A stretch of DNA of 20,260 nt, taken from a virus. Where the stretch lies: the IMG/VR virus record IMGVR_UViG_3300027844_000933, positions 1 to 20,260 of that record. One strand, given 5' to 3'. Position 1 is the stretch's first letter. The number at the start of each line of letters is the position of its first letter. Shown piece after piece: positions 1 through 5,245 of this stretch. A program made the translations under genes and the position numbers. The notes beneath the pieces are model-generated. The model saw only the letters and a program-made list of their open reading frames with translations, made no database searches and was not told where the DNA came from.

Positions 1-64
1 CAAATCTCCAAAGTGTTGCGGAAAAGTCCGCGTCAATATTGCGATGGTATGTATGCCGCCCCAT
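1..64 (-). CDS. possible 5' end of an unidentified gene (partial)
   Basis: An ATG at 64-62 opens a minus-strand frame of 21 codons with no stop before the window edge, beginning MGRHTYHRNIDAD. It lies downstream of the ERF gene in the same direction, beyond the pentamer array, where the next operon gene would be expected. I see no clear ribosome binding site in front of the ATG, and a frame this short can stay open by chance. I do not recognise the fragment. Confidence 0.25.
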   Translation of the reverse strand, partial: MGRHTYHRNIDADFSATLWRF

Positions 65-79
65 CGCTAGGCAGCTTTT

Positions 80-245
80 GCCGTGCCTGCCTCGCCCTGC
101 CACGCCTCGCCACGCCACGCCCCGCCGCGCCAGGCCGCGCCATGCCTGCCCCGCCTCGCCCGGCCTTGCCTCGCCAGGCCCAGCCACGCCTGCCACGCCC
201 TGCCCGGCCACGCCGCGCCGCGCCTCGCCACGCCTGCCTCGCCTA
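80..245. repeat. degenerate GCCNN pentanucleotide array
   Basis: GCC recurs every 5 bases from 80 to about 245, giving roughly 34 units with two variable bases each (GCCAC, GCCTC, GCCGC, GCCCG, GCCAG and others). Phase slips by one base at four places (85/89, 144/148, 192/188 and 236/232), each time within a GCCTGCC. Five is not a multiple of three and the units hold no stop codons, so all three plus frames look open; I do not call a gene there. The tract starts right at the ERF stop codon. On the minus strand it reads as GG tracts separated by three bases, which could in principle form two-quartet G-quadruplexes. Confidence 0.9.
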
Positions 246-983
246 CGAAAACGCCGCGTCGGCCTCAGCGTTCAACGCTGCCTCCGTACTGGCCGACTTG
301 TTTTCTGGGTGGCAATTAACGTAGAAAGTTACGCGCTTCTTGATCTCCTCCCACTCCTCGCCGGTGCAAGATTCTTTATGTGCATAGGCAGCGGCAAGTG
401 CCTCGGTGTAGCTGGCGACGCTCGGGAATCCGTCGCGGTATTCGCCGATCTTGGCGACGGCCTCTAGTATCCCCGCACCGTCGCCAGCCGCAGCAAACGA
501 AGACTTAGCGCGGGCTACCAAGTCCTTTTGCGGCACCTTTTTAGCGGCTGCCTTTTTAGGTTGCGATCGTTTCGCTGGCGTGGCCTTAGTCTCAGTGTGC
601 GCCGCGTTGCCGTCGTCGTCTTCGTCGGCCGCCACGTTGAGTAGGCCGCATAGGTTGTAGCGCCGAGCGTAAGTGATCGCCGATCCCAAACCTTGCATAC
701 CGTCGCCGGCAATGATCGGAATCGAGCTGTGTACTGTTTCGCCGCTCACATGGTGCAGCGTCGTCACTAGCACCGGCCGCTCCGAGTGCTCCTCAAAGTG
801 GTGCGTTACCGCTAGGCCGTGTTTGCATAGGATCGGTCTGGTAGCCTTGATCACGGCGTCTAGGGTTGCGTATTTACTTTTGAAAAAGGTATTGGTTTTG
901 TCTTTTGTGATCTCAGTGAATTCGCCCTGTGCTTGCGATAGCGCAGCAACCAATTCGCTGCTATCGCCTACTGATTTCCCCAC
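243..983 (-). CDS. erf: ERF-family single-strand annealing recombinase
   Basis: 246 aa. ERF-family proteins (P22 Erf type) anneal complementary single strands during phage recombination and genome circularisation. Visible support is the family signature: GSAITYARRY at residues 100-109, followed by LCGLLNVAADEDDDG ending near 125. A Lys/Ala-rich linker follows at about 133-150, then a C-terminal part of roughly 95 residues that probably serves protein contacts. The start is GTG at 983, chosen because GGAGG lies 7 bases upstream and the residues that follow fit the family N-terminus. It overlaps the preceding gene by 16 bp, which implies a shared early operon. No exonuclease or single-strand binding partner is visible. 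The family is secure; the mechanism is inferred from it. Confidence 0.93.
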   Translation of the reverse strand: MGKSVGDSSELVAALSQAQGEFTEITKDKTNTFFKSKYATLDAVIKATRPILCKHGLAVTHHFEEHSERPVLVTTLHHVSGETVHSSIPIIAGDGMQGLGSAITYARRYNLCGLLNVAADEDDDGNAAHTETKATPAKRSQPKKAAAKKVPQKDLVARAKSSFAAAGDGAGILEAVAKIGEYRDGFPSVASYTEALAAAYAHKESCTGEEWEEIKKRVTFYVNCHPENKSASTEAALNAEADAAFS

Positions 984-1252
984 GTTATTTCCTCCGTTTC
1001 AATGTCGTCTGGTTGGTATCGTCCGAAATTATCAAGTGCGCGTTGGCACTTCTCAGCCTTCCCCATTTCGTCGACGGCGGCAACGATCCGCCAATTAGCG
1101 GCGTGTATTGTGTCGCGAACCTTCGCCCACATCGTACGAACGTCGTCGTCTTTGCACTCGGCCAACTTGCCCTGGACATGCCGCAAGCATTCCCGCAGCG
1201 CCCAAAAACCTTTGTCCACCTCCGCGCGTGCTGTCGCTAGGTCTTCTGTCAC
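968..1252 (-). CDS. hypothetical 94-aa helical protein upstream of erf
   Basis: Not recognised. The start is GTG at 1252, overlapping the upstream gene's TGA as GTGA, so translation is probably coupled. The frame is open further upstream, but that stretch is a glycine-rich out-of-frame reading of the membrane-protein gene. The product (MTEDLATARAEVDKG...) is mostly helical, rich in Glu, Asp, Lys and Arg, and has three cysteines and several tryptophans. It shows no signal peptide or membrane segment. It overlaps the ERF gene by 16 bp, so a role in the same recombination or replication module is a fair inference, no more. Confidence 0.68.
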   Translation of the reverse strand: MTEDLATARAEVDKGFWALRECLRHVQGKLAECKDDDVRTMWAKVRDTIHAANWRIVAAVDEMGKAEKCQRALDNFGRYQPDDIETEEITWGNQ

Positions 1253-1443
1253 CCCACCACCCAAACAATTCCCGCAATAATAATTTGATAGCACGCCCCC
1301 ACCAGCACCCCCAAACAAAATGCGTAGCGGTGATAGGTAGGCATCGGCCGCGGCCGAATCGGAAAGTCCGTTTCAACTGGCGTCTCGGCGATTGCCGCGT
1401 CCCAAATATCTTCAGCGGTTTCTATTTTGCGTTTAGTCGTCAT
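1249..1443 (-). CDS. small single-span membrane protein, 64 aa
   Basis: Not recognised. ATG at 1443 is preceded by a G-rich Shine-Dalgarno (AGGGGGGG) about 7 bases upstream. The N-terminal 30 residues are charged. Residues about 40-64 form a hydrophobic stretch (YAFCLGVLVGACYQIIIAGI and on) running to the C-terminus, so a single membrane span with the N-terminus inside is likely. It is followed by a GTGA overlap with the next gene. A holin or antiholin is conceivable from size alone, but one span at the extreme C-terminus in an early-type operon does not make that persuasive. Function unknown. Confidence 0.68.
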   Translation of the reverse strand: MTTKRKIETAEDIWDAAIAETPVETDFPIRPRPMPTYHRYAFCLGVLVGACYQIIIAGIVWVVG

Positions 1444-1457
1444 CGTCAGTCCCCCCC

Positions 1458-1697
1458 TTACAAAAAATTAAGTGACAAACCTTCTCGGTACTGTTTTTTT
1501 TGCTGTTCCAATATTTGCTTCCTTTCTAGTATCCGCTTTTGATTCCTTTCTAGAATCCGCTTTTGATATATTCGCCACCTCTCGCATCCTATCTCGCTTC
1601 GAACGTAACTCGGATCGAGACAAACTAGCCGGGCTATTTCTTTCGCTACAAACCCCTGCCGCCACAATTTTATAATACGTCGTTTTTTTGCATTCAC
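1458..1697 (-). CDS. helix-turn-helix protein with basic repeat tail, 79 aa
   Basis: GTG start at 1697, with GAGG about 11 bases upstream. Residues about 6-36 (RRIIKLWRQGFVAKEIARLV then a turn and PSYVRSEI) have the pattern of a helix-turn-helix of the homeodomain-like/resolvase type, suggesting DNA binding. The remainder is a very basic, glutamine-rich helix carrying a perfect-frame octapeptide duplication, QKRILERN/QKRILERK, probably a coiled coil. It lies within a run of minus-strand genes between 64-aa genes. A small regulator of the early operon is the likeliest role; the target is unknown. The repeat tail could vary in copy number between relatives. Confidence 0.62.
   Translation of the reverse strand: MNAKKRRIIKLWRQGFVAKEIARLVCLDPSYVRSEIGCERWRIYQKRILERNQKRILERKQILEQQKKQYREGLSLNFL
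1519..1566. repeat. 24-bp tandem direct repeat inside the HTH gene
   Basis: Two adjacent 24-base copies (1519-1542 and 1543-1566) differ at one position, t at 1530 versus a at 1554. Because 24 is divisible by three, the reading frame is kept and encodes the eight-residue repeat in the basic C-terminal helix of the helix-turn-helix protein. Confidence 0.9.
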
Positions 1698-1713
1698 TTA
1701 GACGGTTGCCTCA

Positions 1714-1908
1714 TTAAATAGTGTCAGGATCGTCTTCACCTATTTCGTCCCGGGTTATGCAGGAACAAATGATTGCCGCGTCGTACCAGGAAAGATTCAG
1801 TTTCTTGCTAGCGGCCCAGCAGCGCACGTGAACGCGCGCCAAGTCCTTAGTGGACTCGTCGTAGCGCACATAGTAGCGGTGGACGCCCTTAGAAAATTGG
1901 CAAGTCAT
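1714..1908 (-). CDS. hypothetical 64-aa protein
   Basis: Not recognised. ATG at 1908 has a strong Shine-Dalgarno, GGAGG, about 6 bases upstream, which makes it a convincing gene despite its length. The product (MTCQFSKGVHRYYVRYDEST...) has four cysteines, including CSC near residue 50, several aromatic residues in the first third and an acidic C-terminus (EIGEDDPDTI). There is no signal peptide or membrane segment. It lies 16 bp before the helix-turn-helix gene in the same direction and is probably co-transcribed with it. Confidence 0.65.
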   Translation of the reverse strand: MTCQFSKGVHRYYVRYDESTKDLARVHVRCWAASKKLNLSWYDAAIICSCITRDEIGEDDPDTI

Positions 1909-1920
1909 CGGCCCTCCAGG

Positions 1921-2193
1921 TCAGATCCTGTGCATTTTACGCCGCCCGCCGCAGCGTAAGAAATTCGCGTCAAGACGATAAAGCTTAGACGGGCGGGCGA
2001 CGTGAAACACACAGGGTAGAATCGTCTTGACTGGTCGAAATCTAGCATAATCGCCGGCGGTGGCAATAGCATCCCAAAAAAAACTTCGGATATACGCTAC
2101 GCTAGCAGTGGCTGCGGAGCTATTTTGGTTTATTTTGGAATAATGTGCAGAATACTCTTGCAGCCTGTCGATTGGTGTGTATAATAAGGGCAT
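1921..2193 (-). CDS. possible 90-aa protein, start uncertain
   Basis: A minus-strand frame from ATG 2193 to a stop 12 bp before the next gene. Residues such as AGDYARFRPVKTILPCVFHV look like ordinary protein, and spacing to the next gene is operon-like. Against it, there is no Shine-Dalgarno at this ATG, no other in-frame start, and the ATG lies on top of the plus-strand promoter and first ATG. The same interval also holds an 11-bp inverted repeat. If it is not a gene, 1909-2191 is a divergent intergenic control region. Confidence 0.38.
   Translation of the reverse strand: MPLLYTPIDRLQEYSAHYSKINQNSSAATASVAYIRSFFWDAIATAGDYARFRPVKTILPCVFHVARPSKLYRLDANFLRCGGRRKMHRI
1969..2031. repeat. perfect 11-bp inverted repeat, 41-bp spacer
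   Basis: GTCAAGACGAT at 1969-1979 is exactly complementary in reverse to ATCGTCTTGAC at 2021-2031. It lies in the divergent region between the leftward early genes and the rightward island. It could be a paired operator or an RNA stem. It could also be a chance feature of the uncertain 1921-2193 reading frame. Confidence 0.7.
2158..2185 (+). promoter_or_regulatory. candidate promoter of the plus-strand island
   Basis: A perfect TATAAT lies at 2180-2185. The only -35 candidate at suitable spacing is TTGCAG at 2158-2163 (16-bp spacer), which matches the consensus only in TTG. Initiation about 7 bases after the -10 box would fall at or near the ATG at 2192, about 36 bases before the better-supported ATG at 2228. 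Confidence 0.55.
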
Positions 2194-2227
2194 GACAACA
2201 ACAACCACCACCACAAAGGACGAAACG

Positions 2228-2410
2228 ATGAAAACAACCACCCCCCCAGCCATGTGCCCACATTGCCGTCGCGAAAACAAAGCAGCTCACGCCGAAGGCG
2301 CAGCGGAAGGGCCGCGAGAATACCATGCCGAGTGCTGGGATTTGGCAGCGGCCAGCATGACAGAAGACGAGCGCCAGGCGGCTTTTGACGACTCGGAAAT
2401 CGAAAACTAA
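2228..2410 (+). CDS. small zinc-ribbon-like protein, 60 aa
   Basis: ATG at 2228 is chosen because AAGGA lies 7 bases upstream. An in-frame ATG at 2192 would add a threonine-rich leader from ACA/ACC repeats and would make the mRNA nearly leaderless. Cys10-Pro-His-Cys13 and His33-Ala-Glu-Cys36 form a CxxC...HxxC pattern that could bind one zinc ion. The C-terminal part is acidic (MTEDERQAAFDDSEIEN). It is the first gene of the plus-strand island. Such small zinc-binding proteins often contact nucleic acid or another protein; the target here is unknown. Confidence 0.68.
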   Translation: MKTTTPPAMCPHCRRENKAAHAEGAAEGPREYHAECWDLAAASMTEDERQAAFDDSEIEN

Positions 2411-2451
2411 TCCCACCACAACTCCCAACAACAACCAAAGGAAAACAGATC

Positions 2452-2712
2452 ATGTCCAACATCACTGGGTATAAACCAATGAATGCAATAATAACGAGCT
2501 ACCATGACGCCGCCTCAGTCCGTTGGTTCTACCGCCTCGAATTCGCTTCCGGTCGACGATTATCCGCCGCCGCGCCCGGACCTATCACCGCGACGACTGC
2601 TACCGACGACGTGCTGGCACATTTTGCGTACGACTGGACGGATGACGCCAGTCACGACGGCGAGTACATCCACGCAAGCACCAGGAGCCCTGTCCCCCCA
2701 ACGGAAAGATAA
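2452..2712 (+). CDS. hypothetical 86-aa protein
   Basis: Not recognised. ATG at 2452 is preceded by AAGGA at about -13 to -9, and it follows the zinc-ribbon gene after 41 bp, so the two probably share a transcript. The product has an N-terminal part with likely beta strands (AIITSY, VRWFYRLEFASGRRLSA) and a Thr/Ala/Asp-rich middle, with no signal peptide or metal-binding pattern. It ends 5 bp before the next gene. Confidence 0.62.
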   Translation: MSNITGYKPMNAIITSYHDAASVRWFYRLEFASGRRLSAAAPGPITATTATDDVLAHFAYDWTDDASHDGEYIHASTRSPVPPTER

Positions 2713-2717
2713 TCGAT

Positions 2718-2906
2718 ATGAGCAAGCGCAAAAACCTTACCCAACCGGCCGACTGGTGGCTGGAATTTGAGCGAGCCGCCCGAGGCCGCAATATCTCCCT
2801 CAGCGAATTCGCCGGGGATTCCATGCGGGCCATGCTGCCGGCCAGCCGATCACGGAAACTGTCGGAGCGAGCTGGCGTCGGCGCGCCGAGGAAGGCAAAA
2901 GGCTAA
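2718..2906 (+). CDS. ribbon-helix-helix-like small DNA-binding protein, 62 aa
   Basis: ATG at 2718 follows GGAAAG about 9 bases upstream. The layout fits a ribbon-helix-helix (Arc/CopG/MetJ class) protein: a short strand (KNLTQ) at residues 5-9, helix A with PADWWLEFERAARGRN, a turn at NISLSEF, and helix B with AGDSMRAMLP, followed by a basic tail. Members of this class bind direct repeats as dimers and often repress their own or neighbouring promoters. A 10-bp-phased GGTAC array starts 4 bp after its stop codon, so that array is a natural candidate site. The family call is from pattern only. Confidence 0.55.
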   Translation: MSKRKNLTQPADWWLEFERAARGRNISLSEFAGDSMRAMLPASRSRKLSERAGVGAPRKAKG

Positions 2907-2909
2907 AGT

Positions 2910-2944
2910 GGTACACATTGGTACGATTCGGTACACATTGGTAC
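2910..2944. promoter_or_regulatory. four GGTAC units at exact 10-bp spacing (candidate operator)
   Basis: GGTAC starts at 2910, 2920, 2930 and 2940. The outer arrangement is a 16-base direct repeat, GGTACACATTGGTACG, at 2910-2925 and 2930-2945. Spacing of about one helical turn puts every unit on the same DNA face. The array lies between the ribbon-helix-helix-like gene and the secreted-protein gene. Binding is inferred from the geometry. Confidence 0.6.
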
Positions 2945-2977
2945 GCTCACCCCAACCCCAACCCCACGGATAATCCC

Positions 2978-3280
2978 ATGCGTACACTAATCGCCATAAT
3001 CGCCGCCCTGGCCGTATCCTGCCCATCGCACGCCAGGACGCCGCCTAAGGCCCCGCAATTTAAGGGCAGTGATCAGGCTAGGGCGCAGGCGGAGGCCAAC
3101 TACATGGCAGCTAGGGGGATTCGCGGCCACGTTGGGCGGGTTATCGGCAGGTTCGAGGGTTGCGGCTGGTCGTCGCGCGGAATGCCGTCGACTTGCACCC
3201 CCAGGACTCGCATGACGCTGACGGCCGATGCTGTGGCCCGTGGGCGTGGCGGATTCTACCGGGTCCGCGCCTGGCGGTAG
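2978..3280 (+). CDS. secreted protein of unknown function, 100 aa
   Basis: ATG at 2978 is chosen because a typical signal peptide follows at once: MRT, then a hydrophobic core LIAIIAALAVS, with a likely cleavage after SHA near residue 20. The frame is open further upstream but runs through the GGTAC array. The mature part is basic and contains GHVGRVIGRFEGCGWSSRGM, two cysteines (GC...TC) that could pair, and a C-terminal TRMTLTADAVARGRGG. I recall similar exported or phage-borne domains near planctomycete sequences, unverified. An envelope-acting role such as superinfection exclusion is possible but unsupported. Confidence 0.62.
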   Translation: MRTLIAIIAALAVSCPSHARTPPKAPQFKGSDQARAQAEANYMAARGIRGHVGRVIGRFEGCGWSSRGMPSTCTPRTRMTLTADAVARGRGGFYRVRAWR

Positions 3281-3281
3281 G

Positions 3282-3686
3282 CTAAGGGTAGGTCTTGGCC
3301 TGGTACGACGGGTCAGAATACGCAACGAACTGGCGGCCCGCCGCCTGGGCGTCGTGCACGAGGGCAAACAGCTCCGTATCAGCCGGCAGCCAAGCATCGA
3401 TCGTAAACGTAACAATATCAGTCGCCAGCGCCGTGCCGATCGTGGTAGCGGCCAAATCGGCGTTGCCGAGAATATAATTGTTGCGGGGATCGCCCACGCC
3501 CTGCCCGTTGCTCGCGATTATCACGGCCTCGGTACCGACGTTGGTGCCCATGCTCTGGCAGACGATCCGATCGACATATAGGCGGCCTAGCCCCTCGGTT
3601 GCAGTAATCTCGTAGACTGTGCCTGAGCCGTCTCTATTTGTGTTGGCCGCAATCACAGGAACGCGAGTCCATCCGATTCGTGACAT
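3282..3686 (-). CDS. putative small all-beta virion protein, 134 aa
   Basis: ATG at 3686 is chosen over an in-frame ATG at 3710 because GGAG lies 8 bases before it and the longer form would overlap the previous gene. The sequence is rich in predicted strands (PVIAANTNRDGSGTVYEITA, VTFTIDAWLPADTELFALVH, RQFVAYSD) with no charged helices, cysteine pairs or membrane span. It resembles small all-beta proteins often found at the end of phage structural runs, though I cannot name the family. It is the last gene of the minus-strand structural run, and its stop lies one base from the stop of the opposing gene. Confidence 0.7.
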   Translation of the reverse strand: MSRIGWTRVPVIAANTNRDGSGTVYEITATEGLGRLYVDRIVCQSMGTNVGTEAVIIASNGQGVGDPRNNYILGNADLAATTIGTALATDIVTFTIDAWLPADTELFALVHDAQAAGRQFVAYSDPSYQAKTYP

Positions 3687-3691
3687 GATAT

Positions 3692-4042
3692 CTACTCCGC
3701 TATAGGGCAAAATTGGCAGATTGCGTACAACTCAGACTCCGGCCGCTCGCGCCACGCTGCCGCCTGATCTGGGCCGAATCTAGCAGTCGGCAGGCACCGG
3801 CGGAAAACGTCGCAGCGGCTGACCGGAAGCATTAGCTTTACCGATCCAGACGATGCAGGGCAATTGCATTTGACTTTGACCGCCACTCCGGCCCGCTCTA
3901 CCGCGTCGCCGAGATAACCGCAAGGCGGCCCGGGACATACCCGGAAAGCATTTGTGTTGGTAGTCCCCATAGCTCTATATCGACAAACAGGGCATCTAAT
4001 TCCATCGCGGTATCTTTCGAGCTGGCATGGTGTTGGCCTCAT
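3692..4042 (-). CDS. cysteine-rich protein, 116 aa, possible zinc binder
   Basis: Not recognised. ATG at 4042 overlaps the previous gene's TGA as ATGA. Ten cysteines fall mainly in pairs: CPVC at residues 17-20, a CPGPPC group near 36-41, CNC at 59-61, single cysteines near 77 and 83, and CQFC at 109-112. The first pairs look like a zinc ribbon; disulphides are an alternative if the protein ends up outside the cell in the virion. It lies among the unassigned tail-tip genes. Chaperone, structural and DNA-binding roles all remain open. Confidence 0.68.
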   Translation of the reverse strand: MRPTPCQLERYRDGIRCPVCRYRAMGTTNTNAFRVCPGPPCGYLGDAVERAGVAVKVKCNCPASSGSVKLMLPVSRCDVFRRCLPTARFGPDQAAAWRERPESELYAICQFCPIAE

Positions 4043-4695
4043 GGCAGATTCAAAAACGTGTAGTGGGCATCGTTAATCGGAGTCTCGTTCCAGCAAGGCC
4101 CATTCGGCCCAGATGAAGTGAATCCTCCATCCGGGTGCGGAACCTGGTTGGGGTCCACGCTCCCTGACATCTTCCAATCGTCCATCGGTACGCCAAAACT
4201 GAGCAGGACAATCCCGATAGCTCTCACAGGCTGGAAACCACCGTAGCCGCTCCAGGCCAGCGCCGTCAACGAAAGTTGCGCCCAGCTGATGCTGGCAGCT
4301 GTTCCGTCACTGGGAGGCACGAACGTCGACGCGCAGGTAATACGTACCATTAGCGTATGAACGCGCGAATAGCCGCATATGAGCAACCCTAAATCGGCTG
4401 TGTAGGTCGGCTGGCCGAAATTGATATTAGTCTGCTCTAGGTCGATGTCAAGAATTACTGTATTGTCGCTGAGGAACTCGCAGAGATTAAATGGGTCCTG
4501 ATGGCGCCAGCGACCGCATCCGCCTCGACCTTCGGGGTGGGCCATATACTCCGGGAACCGCACTTCCACCGAATCGCCAAACGAAGCATAGAATCCATCA
4601 CACGATTCTGGCAGCCCACCGCAACCCCTCGCAGGCCTCAACCCCTTGCGGCCCGGTCCAGCGGTGCCCCGTTGGCTCGGCAGTAGACTAGGCAC
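4039..4695 (-). CDS. unassigned tail-region protein, 218 aa, GTG start
   Basis: Not recognised. The frame is open to 4860, but the start is placed at GTG 4695 because AGGA lies 5 bases before it and it gives an 8-bp overlap with the preceding gene. No other start lies near that junction. The N-terminal 25 residues are Gly/Arg/Pro rich. The rest alternates likely strands (NTVILDIDLEQTNINFG, LGLLICGYSRVHTLMVRITC) with polar turns, and it has several cysteines (GCGG, ESCDG, GGCGRW, LCEF, CAST). It is coupled to both neighbours, so it belongs to the tail-tip block. A virion protein is likely; no domain is identified. Confidence 0.66.
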   Translation of the reverse strand: MPSLLPSQRGTAGPGRKGLRPARGCGGLPESCDGFYASFGDSVEVRFPEYMAHPEGRGGCGRWRHQDPFNLCEFLSDNTVILDIDLEQTNINFGQPTYTADLGLLICGYSRVHTLMVRITCASTFVPPSDGTAASISWAQLSLTALAWSGYGGFQPVRAIGIVLLSFGVPMDDWKMSGSVDPNQVPHPDGGFTSSGPNGPCWNETPINDAHYTFLNLP

Positions 4696-5245
4696 TGCAG
4701 TCCTCCGAATCGACTTGATAGGCCCGCGTCCCGCCCGGCTTGTACGGTATCGCCATGTCGGGGTCGTCTGCACCCGTGGGTGAATCCCCGAATAGGTTGC
4801 CCGGCAGAGAATACAAATCAAACGGCGCAGCGACGAAAACTTGATCACCATTTTCTGCAACTATTAGCGTACCAACAATCACCACCGGCTGCTCTGGCGT
4901 GCCGATCGTTGGCGTCGTGGACGCTACGTTGCGGCCCAGCAATAATCCGTACGTGTCGTCCTCGATCAGCTTTGACTTTTCATCGTCCCATTTCAAAATT
5001 GTGACCACCGCGGTTTCACTTTCGCCAGGCGTGATCTCGAATGGCTCCACCTCATATACCGCCTCGGGAATTTCGCCGTGGACGACGCCGTAAATAAGCT
5101 CGGGCGGTGCCTGATTCCCTGCGTAGTTCCGTCGCCGCGTAGGTGTCGGCCGCGAAGACTTGCCCGCGCCACCGCCGCGCCACCAGCTAATGAGCTGCTT
5201 GAGCTGTGCCCTGTCGGCCTCAGATAGCACGTAGGAATTGGGCAT
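4688..5245 (-). CDS. unassigned tail-region protein, 185 aa
   Basis: Not recognised. ATG at 5245 shares its A with the previous gene's TGA (TGATG), so translation is coupled. The N-terminus is a short helix ending LKQLISWWRGGGAG, followed by a Pro/Arg-rich linker (SSRPTPTRRR). From about residue 48 it is strand-rich and acidic, for example ELIYGVVHGEIPEAVYEVE and EQPVVIVGTLIVAENGDQVF, suggesting a compact beta domain. The helix-linker-beta layout would suit an adaptor that anchors a fibre or spike. That is inferred from position and layout only. Confidence 0.68.
   Translation of the reverse strand: MPNSYVLSEADRAQLKQLISWWRGGGAGKSSRPTPTRRRNYAGNQAPPELIYGVVHGEIPEAVYEVEPFEITPGESETAVVTILKWDDEKSKLIEDDTYGLLLGRNVASTTPTIGTPEQPVVIVGTLIVAENGDQVFVAAPFDLYSLPGNLFGDSPTGADDPDMAIPYKPGGTRAYQVDSEDCSA

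Noticed and set aside
18-31. GCGGA/TCCGC small hairpin near the left edge
   Set aside because: Five base pairs only, no U-tract, probably within a partial gene.
13-467. Three overlapping plus-strand reading frames, Pro/Ala/Arg rich, across 13-467
   Set aside because: They are produced by the stop-free GCCNN array and by the antisense of erf; there is no ribosome site and the composition is that of a repeat.
2120-2465. Two minus-strand frames of about 105-110 codons opposite the first island genes
   Set aside because: They run antisense to genes with ribosome sites, are Phe/Cys/Gly-rich and have no start signals of their own.
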